From: Syntrophothermus sp. UBA1445 | Lineage (GTDB): Bacteria; Bacillota; Syntrophomonadia; Syntrophomonadales; DTU052 | Direction of reading: 5' to 3' | Assembly (NCBI GenBank): GCA_002329495.1 | Contig: DCTH01000080.1 | Location: 1 to 6,453, forward strand | DNA length: 6,453 bases | Part shown: in pieces, positions 1-4,237 of the stretch | Layout: each line of letters opens with the position of its first letter | How positions within the stretch are numbered: position 1 is the first letter of the stretch | Notes under the pieces: generated by a model | What the model saw: only the letters and a program-made list of their open reading frames with translations | Database searches by the model: none | What the model was told of the DNA's origin: nothing | Program-made: the position numbers and the translations under genes

Positions 1-21
1 CAGGATCAAACTCTCCATAAA
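1..21 (-). rRNA. rrs: 16S rRNA, 5' end only (partial)
   Basis: Read on the minus strand, bases 14 to 1 are AGAGTTTGATCCTG, the universally conserved 5' segment of bacterial 16S rRNA where the standard 27F primer anneals. By alignment to the E. coli numbering remembered from the literature, the mature 5' end falls near position 21. Only the first ~21 nt are present; the rest lies beyond the left edge. The flanking TATGG just before this segment is common in Firmicutes 16S genes. The gene is co-directional with all protein genes in the window and is preceded by a leader and tandem promoters. Confidence 0.93.
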
Positions 22-31
22 ATTCTTTCCT

Positions 32-105
32 AGCTAAAAACTTTAGCTGTCATTTTCCGCTTGCCAAAATTACTTGGCTCTAGCACTTCGCTCTTTACCA
101 AGAGC
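32..105 (-). other. rRNA leader hairpins upstream of 16S
   Basis: Two small perfect inverted repeats lie in the transcribed leader: GCTCTT/AAGAGC (90-95 with 100-105, 4-nt loop) and AGCTAAA/TTTAGCT (32-38 with 42-48, 3-nt loop). A third, weaker one (TGCGC 151-155 with GCGCA 163-167) sits at the predicted P1 start. The direct octamer TAGCACT[T/A] occurs at 81-88 and 113-120. Such stems are common in pre-16S leaders and may help 16S folding or processing; the main RNase III stem would need the sequence 3' of 16S, which is outside the window. Confidence 0.5.
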
Positions 106-127
106 TTTTTATTAGCACTAGGTTCCA

Positions 128-148
128 CTGTTTAGTTTTCTAAGATCA
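128..148 (-). promoter_or_regulatory. boxA-like antitermination element in rRNA leader
   Basis: The minus strand from 148 to 128 begins TGATCTTAGAAAACT and continues AAACAG. This closely matches the TGTTCTTTGAAAACTgAACA-type boxA seen in Firmicutes rRNA leaders, where NusB/NusE (S10) and partners load onto RNA polymerase to prevent Rho-dependent and premature termination. It lies about 20 nt downstream of the predicted P1 start, so transcripts from both promoters would carry it. The assignment is by resemblance to remembered leaders. Confidence 0.6.
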
Positions 149-173
149 GGTGCGCTTCCTACGCGCAAGATTT

Positions 174-203
174 ATCTTATCATGTCTGCCCTTGTCGTGT
201 CAA
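174..203 (-). promoter_or_regulatory. rRNA promoter, proximal (P1)
   Basis: On the minus strand a perfect -35 box TTGACA (203-198) is followed by an 18-nt spacer and the -10 box TAAGAT (179-174). The -10 box is preceded by TGA (182-180), giving an extended -10 of the form TGnTAAGAT. The expected start point is near 167, about 145 nt upstream of mature 16S. The same architecture recurs 110 bp upstream, and both copies point at the rRNA gene, so the call rests on box quality, duplication and position. Confidence 0.85.
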
Positions 204-217
204 GGGCTGTCTTGGAT

Positions 218-254
218 CTTTGGCTCTTTCTATTATATGCCCTTGGAGCCAAAG
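218..254 (-). repeat. Perfect 9-bp inverted repeat between the two rRNA promoters
   Basis: CTTTGGCTC (218-226) and GAGCCAAAG (246-254) are exact reverse complements separated by 19 nt. The element would form a hairpin only in RNA started at the distal promoter. No T-tract follows the stem in the direction of rRNA transcription, so it is not an evident terminator. It could be a leader processing stem or simply a DNA-level element between the promoters; I cannot tell which. Confidence 0.55.
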
Positions 255-283
255 TTTACTGCGGCCTCATCGCCGCGAGAGTT

Positions 284-313
284 ATCTTATCATGCCCGTC
301 CATCTAGAGTCAA
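284..313 (-). promoter_or_regulatory. rRNA promoter, distal (P2)
   Basis: The minus strand carries TTGACT (313-308, five of six consensus bases), an 18-nt spacer and TAAGAT (289-284) with an upstream TGA (292-290). Spacing and -10 are identical to the proximal promoter. The 13-mer TTATCTTATCATG of the plus strand occurs in both copies (172-184 and 282-294), while the spacers differ, so the conserved part is the extended -10 region. Expected transcription start is near 277. Tandem promoters are usual for rRNA operons of fast-responding Firmicutes. Confidence 0.8.
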
Positions 314-423
314 GCCCTTTATCCCTTTTTTCGCTTTTATATTCATTAGGCAGGCTAAAATGCCCGGACAATTGCTGCATCGAGCCATTTAAAACCTGAT
401 GTTAATTACTTGGGCAGGATTTA

Positions 424-684
424 TTAATGTTCTTTCTTCCTTTTAATGCGCTCAACCTTGATGGCGCAGTCCGGGCAGACGGTCTGGCAAATGCCGCAAC
501 CCGTACACCCTTCCTTATCCTTCAGAAAAACGGTAGGAGTCCCGTAAACCCCCAGTTTGTCGGACCAGATGAGAACTCCAGTGGGACATTTTTCTTTACA
601 AAGCCCACAACCCTTACAGAGCTCGGGGAACAGGTGAAAAATCGCCTTGTTGGCTTCTTCGGTCATTACATCGAACTTGCGCAA
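424..684 (-). CDS. korD: 2-oxoacid:ferredoxin oxidoreductase, ferredoxin (delta) subunit
   Basis: An 86-residue 2x[4Fe-4S] ferredoxin-type subunit that would carry electrons from the catalytic subunits to free ferredoxin. Cluster motifs are C23-x2-C26-x2-C29-x3-C33-P and C60-x2-C63-x2-C66-x3-C70-P, with an extra C73 just after the second motif. The C-terminus is very basic. I chose the TTG start at 684 because AAGGAGG (700-694) lies 9 nt upstream. An ATG at 666 would give an 80-residue protein and overlaps the gamma-subunit stop as TAATG, so it is a real alternative. The gene is last in the operon. In many Kor/Vor operons of archaea and Clostridia the ferredoxin gene comes first, so this order is somewhat unusual. 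The symbol follows the tentative Kor assignment of the complex. Confidence 0.85.
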   Translation of the reverse strand: MRKFDVMTEEANKAIFHLFPELCKGCGLCKEKCPTGVLIWSDKLGVYGTPTVFLKDKEGCTGCGICQTVCPDCAIKVERIKRKKEH

Positions 685-1259
685 ACCTTTTCCCCTCCTT
701 TCAGCTTATTCTGAACCAAAGCCTGGCCGATCTCAATGGCTTTGAAATTCATTTCTCGAAGTTCGGGGTTCTTTTCAAATTTGTAGCCCAGCTTCCTTTC
801 CAGTGCGGAACGAGCCGCCTGCACCGGGATCATATTGGTCAACTCCAAAATGGCTCCCATTATAATAACGTTGAAAACGCGGGTATTCAGTTCCCTGGAT
901 TTTTCAACCGCCGGCATATCCAGGGCCATCTTATACTGCGACGGCAGGTCCCCTTCTCCGACCTCGAAAGAAGAGTCATACACAAAAATCGTATCCGGAC
1001 CCGAATATGTGTGAGTCCTGATCATGGCTCTCTGGCTAAGGGCCACTACCACATCGGCTTTATTGAACTTGGGCGCACCGATCCTGCGGTCGCTGACCTG
1101 CAGAAAGGCTATCGACACTCCGCCCCGTTGTTCCAGACCGAAGTTGGGAATATATATGGCCTGCAGTCCCTCATCATAAGCAGCTTCTGCCATAATCTCG
1201 GCCACTGACTGGACCCCCTGACCACCTTCGCCAGCCAGGGCCACCCTTACTAAGCCCAT
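666..1259 (-). CDS. korC: 2-oxoacid:ferredoxin oxidoreductase, gamma subunit
   Basis: A 197-residue protein of the pyruvate/ketoisovalerate oxidoreductase catalytic (POR gamma) domain family, the subunit that in this enzyme class contributes to the CoA-binding side of the complex. Visible hallmarks are the glycine-rich GEGGQG near the N-terminus (residues 10-15), the E-x-RGG motif (43-47, in LEQRGG) and a late GAILELT segment (135-141), with length typical for a free-standing gamma chain. The ATG at 1259 has AAGGAGG 6 nt upstream (1272-1266), placed inside the end of the beta gene. The beta stop TAG is only one base before this ATG, and the 3' end overlaps the ferredoxin gene, so translation is probably coupled. 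The 2-oxoacid specificity cannot be read from this subunit. Confidence 0.9.
   Translation of the reverse strand: MGLVRVALAGEGGQGVQSVAEIMAEAAYDEGLQAIYIPNFGLEQRGGVSIAFLQVSDRRIGAPKFNKADVVVALSQRAMIRTHTYSGPDTIFVYDSSFEVGEGDLPSQYKMALDMPAVEKSRELNTRVFNVIIMGAILELTNMIPVQAARSALERKLGYKFEKNPELREMNFKAIEIGQALVQNKLKGGEKVCASSM
694..700 (-). promoter_or_regulatory. Ribosome binding site deciding the ferredoxin start
   Basis: AAGGAGG lies inside the 3' end of the gamma gene, 9 nt before a TTG at 684 and 27 nt before the ATG at 666. The spacing favours the TTG. The ATG could still be used by reinitiation, because it overlaps the upstream stop codon as TAATG. Confidence 0.65.
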
Positions 1260-1260
1260 G

Positions 1261-2007
1261 CTAATCCTCCTTCCTGAATGGACTCTTCAGTTCACCCACC
1301 GGGTAAAAAGACCCCATCTCATCCTCTAACCAGCTCCAGGTCTGTTTCGCGTTGGTCCTCCAGTTGGTCGGACAGGTTGACAGTGCTTCAACAAAAGAAA
1401 AGCCGTTCCCTTCCATCTGGTTCTGGAGCGCCTTCTTAATAAACCCCTTCAGCTGCCGGTATTTGGCTACGGTTCCCCGGGCCACGTAAGCTCCATCACC
1501 CGTAATACTGCTGATCATCTCGGGTCCCATGGTGGGATTACCGGTTAACGCCGGATCACGTCCAAAGGGGGTGGTCTCGGTTTTCTGTCCCGGAAGGGTG
1601 GTTGGTGCCAACTGGCCGCCGGTCATGGCGTAGTTGGTATTGTTGGCCAGAATGAGGGTTACCTTCTCGTTCCTGATGGCTGAGTTTACCAGGTGCTGGG
1701 ACCCGATGGAATATCCACCGCCATCACCCATATATCCGACACAGATCAGCTCCGGACGTGCCCGCTTCATCCCTACCATTACCGGGGTAGTACGCCCGTG
1801 ATGGGTTTGGGTGCTGTCCATGGCGAAGAAGTTCCAGGATAACAATGAACACCCGATATCACACCCGTAAATCGTCTGGTTCTGAATCCCCAGTTCATCA
1901 ACCGCCTCTCCCAAAGCTTTCAGTATTAAGGGATGACCACATCCCGGGCAGAACTTGTGTGGCTTGCTGGGCACATACCAGGTCTTTGGCATGACTGGTT
2001 GTGTCAT
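1261..2007 (-). CDS. korB: 2-oxoacid:ferredoxin oxidoreductase, beta subunit (TPP and [4Fe-4S] binding)
   Basis: A 248-residue thiamine-diphosphate subunit that decarboxylates the 2-oxoacid and passes electrons to its own cluster. The N-terminal CPGCGH (C20, C23), C53 in a CDIGCS segment and C212 in STCPTNW are the likely four ligands of a [4Fe-4S] centre, judged from spacing in characterised family members. The TPP/Mg motif is GDGGGYSIG (from G94) followed by NN at 122-123 and the MTGGQ-APTT signature (128-137). HGRTTP (70-75) is also typical. The CPTNW ending favours the KorB-like branch, but GDGG instead of the usual GDGD makes substrate assignment uncertain; 2-oxoglutarate, branched-chain or aryl 2-oxoacids remain possible. 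The start ATG at 2007 has a modest AGGGGG 7 nt upstream, and the gene begins 16 nt after the alpha stop. Confidence 0.88.
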   Translation of the reverse strand: MTQPVMPKTWYVPSKPHKFCPGCGHPLILKALGEAVDELGIQNQTIYGCDIGCSLLSWNFFAMDSTQTHHGRTTPVMVGMKRARPELICVGYMGDGGGYSIGSQHLVNSAIRNEKVTLILANNTNYAMTGGQLAPTTLPGQKTETTPFGRDPALTGNPTMGPEMISSITGDGAYVARGTVAKYRQLKGFIKKALQNQMEGNGFSFVEALSTCPTNWRTNAKQTWSWLEDEMGSFYPVGELKSPFRKED

Positions 2008-2023
2008 ATATGATCCCCCTTCC

Positions 2024-3112
2024 TTATTGAATCAGGCTTTTGACCTTGCTGATTATATCTGCATCAATGATCCCTACTCCTGGCATCAGCAGTGTCTCTA
2101 TTGGCACGGTTTCCCCATATATTTCCTGCTTGAGCAGCCTCACCAACTGGCCGTATGCAGACTCCACCACCAGCATCTTTTTTACCCCTGATCTCAGGAT
2201 TTCCCGAAGCTTCTGACTGGGGAACGGACGCAAGGTTATGGGCCGAAAGGCGCCAACCTTAATACCTTGTGACCGCAGGGCCATTACCGCATCGTCGGTA
2301 GAACGTGAGACCACACCATGGGATACCACCAAAATCTCGGCATCATCACACTCCCGGCACTCGTATTCCACCAGTTCAGGAATTATCCCGTCATACTCTG
2401 CCTGCACCTTCAGGACCACATCGTACAGTTCTTCTTCCAGGCTGTATATATTGCACAGGTGCTGCGGTTCGCGATCAATCCCAATCTGACCGGGCAGACC
2501 GACCATCGGACTGGGCTTGATTATCTCAAGATTTCTCGCTTCAGGATCATACATCTCCAGGGGTTCTCTCATCTTGGCCTGATAGCCATCACCGAGAACA
2601 AAGGTGGGAAACCTGTACTTCCAGGCGGTATTAAAAGCCTTAATTGTATAGTCATAAAGCTCCTGATGAGAGGCTGTCGAATACACGATGCGATGACCTT
2701 CACCATTGCCGCCATAAGTGGTTAAGGTGACCTCCTGCTGCGAATAAATAACGGTTCCGGAGGAGGGCCCACCTCGCTGCTGAATAATGGCCACGATTGG
2801 TAGCCGCATCGCCTCCGCCATGCTAAAGGGCTCCTGCATCAGGGTATTCCCCGGGCCAGCGGTTGCCGTAAACGCCTTCTTGCCGGCGATAATCGCCCCG
2901 CACACAGTAAAACCTGCCGAAATCTCATCCTCCGTCTGCAGGAACCCGCGATCGTACTTGGCTCCCAACCGGGTCCAGTAGTGCATGATCTCATTCTGCG
3001 GGGTAATCGGATAGCCAAACATGATATCTGCTTCCGCGGCCAGGGCCGCCCAGGCCACGGTTTCGTTTCCGGTCATAAAAACCTTTCTGGTTCCAGTAAC
3101 CGGCTTCTCCAT
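2024..3112 (-). CDS. korA: 2-oxoacid:ferredoxin oxidoreductase, alpha subunit
   Basis: A 362-residue alpha subunit comprising the pyrimidine-binding (POR_N) domain followed by the transketolase C-like domain II. Visible motifs are GNETVAW (15-21), YPITP (34-38), QTEDEISAG (59-67), ATAGPG (83-88) and RGGPSSGT (113-120). E63 aligns with the catalytic glutamate that activates TPP in Desulfovibrio PFOR (Glu64), reasoning from the conserved E-x2-A-x5-GA spacing. There is no N-terminal gamma domain, so this is the separate-gamma arrangement. The ATG at 3112 is well supported by AGGAGG (3125-3120) with a 7-nt spacer. It lies 51 nt downstream of the P-loop gene, with no obvious terminator between, so the five genes are probably co-transcribed. 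Confidence 0.9.
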   Translation of the reverse strand: MEKPVTGTRKVFMTGNETVAWAALAAEADIMFGYPITPQNEIMHYWTRLGAKYDRGFLQTEDEISAGFTVCGAIIAGKKAFTATAGPGNTLMQEPFSMAEAMRLPIVAIIQQRGGPSSGTVIYSQQEVTLTTYGGNGEGHRIVYSTASHQELYDYTIKAFNTAWKYRFPTFVLGDGYQAKMREPLEMYDPEARNLEIIKPSPMVGLPGQIGIDREPQHLCNIYSLEEELYDVVLKVQAEYDGIIPELVEYECRECDDAEILVVSHGVVSRSTDDAVMALRSQGIKVGAFRPITLRPFPSQKLREILRSGVKKMLVVESAYGQLVRLLKQEIYGETVPIETLLMPGVGIIDADIISKVKSLIQ

Positions 3113-3163
3113 AAAAACACCTCCTGTTCCTATTAGTTTGAGGCTCGAAGTGAATAAAAATTC

Positions 3164-3844
3164 TTACCACATGGCCCCGGGCATATAGCGGGTTATACCT
3201 TTGATTTGTGAGGGGTTCAGACCGGCAGCCCGGAGGTCTGGCTCCAGTGCTTTTTCAACTGCGGTATATATTACCGGCAGATTCAACTGCTGGCTCGCCT
3301 CTTTGACCACTCGCAAGCCTTCCAGGACGAATTCCATCGTGGTCAAATCCCCCAGATGCGAATTGTTAATCAACCCATCGACCCGCTGCAGGCTGGTTAC
3401 ATAGTCGACGATATCCCGGACGGTGGAGGTCATCGGGCGACCGGTGTTTATGACCGCCCACACTTTTAACTCCGGTGACTCCAATGCCCCTTCCACCAGA
3501 TTAAGTGAAGCTGCACCATGTACCCCGTAACCCACATCAATGATGATATGCCCCGAGCGCCACATGACCCACCGAGCCGGCGGGTTAACCAGGCTGCCGG
3601 TCTCACCCAGGCCAAAGCTGTCCTCTCTTCCCCAGGCAATCACTGTCAGCCCCTGTTGCTGCAGATAGTCCCGCAGTGACCGTAGGGTGTAAAACGGCTC
3701 TACAAAATCAAGGTCGACCAGGGTCACCTCATCCGAGGTCTGGCGCAGTTCAAGTGCCCGGTTGATGGCTAACTCGCTCTTTCCGCTGGCATACTCCCCG
3801 ATGTAGGCCTCGACTATCCTGGCCTGAGCGTACGTCACAGGCAT
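3164..3844 (-). CDS. Uncharacterised P-loop NTPase leading the oxidoreductase operon
   Basis: A 226-residue soluble protein with a clear Walker A motif GEYASGKS (16-23), a VDLD segment (43-46) and a hydrophobic IIDVGYG stretch (101-107) that can serve as Walker B/DxxG. VINTGRP (131-137) and GLINNSHLG (157-165) follow. This layout fits the SIMIBI group (MinD/ParA/CobQ-like NTPases). It has no cysteine at all, which argues against an Nbp35/ApbC-type Fe-S carrier, and no membrane segment. I infer from memory that similar proteins occur beside Kor-type operons in Clostridia, but no function is known to me. Roles in cofactor loading, assembly or regulation of the oxidoreductase are guesses. The ATG at 3844 has a close GAGGTG; a GTG two codons later is an alternative start. 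Confidence 0.8.
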   Translation of the reverse strand: MPVTYAQARIVEAYIGEYASGKSELAINRALELRQTSDEVTLVDLDFVEPFYTLRSLRDYLQQQGLTVIAWGREDSFGLGETGSLVNPPARWVMWRSGHIIIDVGYGVHGAASLNLVEGALESPELKVWAVINTGRPMTSTVRDIVDYVTSLQRVDGLINNSHLGDLTTMEFVLEGLRVVKEASQQLNLPVIYTAVEKALEPDLRAAGLNPSQIKGITRYMPGAMW

Positions 3845-3846
3845 GT

Positions 3847-3852
3847 CACCTC
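3847..3852 (-). promoter_or_regulatory. Ribosome binding site of the NTPase gene
   Basis: GAGGTG (3852-3847) ends only 2 nt before the ATG at 3844, so the GAGG core is 4 nt from it, tighter than usual. From the same core the GTG at 3838 (codon 3) is 10 nt away. Either start leaves the P-loop domain intact. Confidence 0.5.
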
Positions 3853-3864
3853 ACAATAATTGGT

Positions 3865-3880
3865 TATACTGCTTAGTATA
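3865..3880. promoter_or_regulatory. Candidate operator palindrome over -10 and start site
   Basis: TATACT-GCTT-AGTATA is a perfect 6+4+6 inverted repeat that covers the -10 box and reaches the predicted start point. A protein dimer bound here would block the operon promoter. The arm sequence recurs within octamers at 3893-3900 and 3946-3953, which supports a binding site rather than chance, although the region is AT-rich. No regulator gene is present in the window. Confidence 0.45.
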
Positions 3881-3953
3881 GTTGGAATGATATAGTATAG
3901 TCAATAATATTTATATAGCATCATATTATCCATTTCCGACCCAATTAGTATAG
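3874..3953. repeat. Three direct TAGTATAG octamers around the operon promoter
   Basis: TAGTATAG (CTATACTA on the transcribed-direction strand) occurs at 3874-3881, 3893-3900 and 3946-3953. The first covers the -10, the second abuts and partly overlaps the -35, and the third is about 45 bp further upstream. Start-to-start spacings are 19 and 53 bp, near two and five helical turns. The first two are followed by similar bases (TTGGAA and TCAATA), and the third is preceded by CCAAT. Confidence 0.55.
3875..3904 (-). promoter_or_regulatory. Promoter of the NTPase-korABCD operon
   Basis: On the minus strand TTGACT (3904-3899) is followed by an 18-nt spacer and TATACT (3880-3875), five of six matches to consensus in each box. 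The predicted start near 3868 leaves a 24-nt untranslated leader before the ATG at 3844. Sequence just upstream of the -35 (3905-3930) is very AT-rich, UP-element-like, and includes a 7-bp inverted repeat (3904-3910 with 3923-3929). The boxes overlap repeated CTATACTA octamers, so the promoter is probably regulated. Confidence 0.75.
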
Positions 3954-4106
3954 CGCATATAAGAACGCCACTTATTCAGCTTTGCCGAAAACCCCGCTTA
4001 TTTGCAGTGACAGCCTCTCTGCCGAACAATCGGTTACCTGCAAGTCTTCGATTCAACACCCTTGCCAGGTATAGTTTTGCTCAATAAAGAGTAAATAGTC
4101 GCCGCC

Positions 4107-4165
4107 GGGGAATGAATCAAGCGCATCACGGGGACTGTCCCCGCGATGCACTTGATTCACTCCCC
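4107..4165. repeat. 59-bp REP-like palindrome with GGGGACTGTCCCC core
   Basis: A 28-bp left arm (4107-4134) and a 28-bp right arm (4138-4165) are reverse complements with three mismatches and a 3-nt CTG loop. Each arm contains a TGAATCAAG / CTTGATTCA block and ends in the GGGGA/TCCCC core; the pairing can be extended by one base at the base (4106/4166). Similar palindromes with GGGGAC-GTCCC centres and GAATCA/TGATTC shoulders are, from memory, scattered through genomes of Clostridia and other anaerobes and are linked to REP-associated tyrosine transposases (TnpA-REP, IS200/IS605-like). None of that transposase is in the window. The three differences would leave G-T or A-C type oppositions in RNA, so it would also fold strongly as a transcript. 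Confidence 0.8.
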
Positions 4166-4180
4166 GCCCCCTACAAACAG

Positions 4181-4215
4181 AAAACCCCGCAAAACCATGG
4201 TCTTGCGGGGCTTTT
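4181..4215 (-). terminator. Intrinsic terminator of the PFOR gene
   Basis: In the minus-strand transcript CCCCGCAA (4210-4203) pairs with TTGCGGGG (4192-4185), and the stem continues inward through a G-T pair and ACC/GGT. It is followed by TTTT (4184-4181) and CTGTTT. The hairpin begins about 28 nt after the TAA. The plus strand also ends the stem with CTTTTCTTTT (4211-4220), so the element could act in both directions, though no plus-strand gene points at it. Confidence 0.88.
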
Positions 4216-4237
4216 CTTTTACTGGTTCGGGCTTTAT

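Larger units (their letters stand above)
22..423 (-). other. rRNA operon control region and leader (no protein gene)
   Basis: This 400-bp stretch between the ferredoxin stop codon and 16S holds no supported protein gene. In transcription order it contains about 110 bp with no clear feature (423-314), a distal promoter (313-284), an inverted repeat (254-218), a proximal promoter (203-174), a boxA-like element (148-128) and small hairpins before the mature 16S end. The plus-strand reading frame at 150-392 runs across these elements, has no ribosome binding site of note and resembles no known protein, so I treat it as chance. Confidence 0.8.
3845..4237. other. Intergenic region between the PFOR gene and the NTPase operon
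   Basis: This 393-bp gap holds, from right to left, the PFOR terminator (4215-4181), a large REP-like palindrome (4165-4107), about 150 bp with no firm assignment, then the repeat-rich operon promoter (3953-3865). In the unassigned part there is an imperfect inverted repeat (ACCTG-CAAG at 4036-4044 with CTTGCCAGGT at 4061-4070, one bulged base, 16-nt loop) and a small CCGA/TCGG hairpin (4022-4033). I see no protein gene on either strand. Confidence 0.7.

Noticed and set aside
150..392. Plus-strand frame of 80 codons in the rRNA control region
   Set aside because: It spans both rRNA promoters and the inter-promoter inverted repeat, has no ribosome binding site worth noting and no recognisable protein sequence.
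314..423. Weak hairpins considered as terminator of the ferredoxin operon
   Set aside because: Stems are only about 4 bp (CCTG/CAGG, GGCA/TGCC), far weaker than the terminator behind the PFOR gene.
2318..2725. Plus-strand frame of 135 codons antisense to korA
   Set aside because: It lies wholly opposite the well-supported alpha subunit gene, has low-complexity shadow composition and no start signals.
4036..4070. Imperfect inverted repeat ACCTG-CAAG / CTTGCCAGGT considered as a terminator
   Set aside because: It has a bulge, a 16-nt loop and no T-tract on the minus strand; on the plus strand only a weak T-run follows and no gene precedes it.
3865..4165. CRISPR array, considered because of repeated octamers and a palindrome
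   Set aside because: The repeats are 8 bp with unequal spacing and the palindrome is single-copy; there is no regular repeat-spacer pattern and no cas gene.
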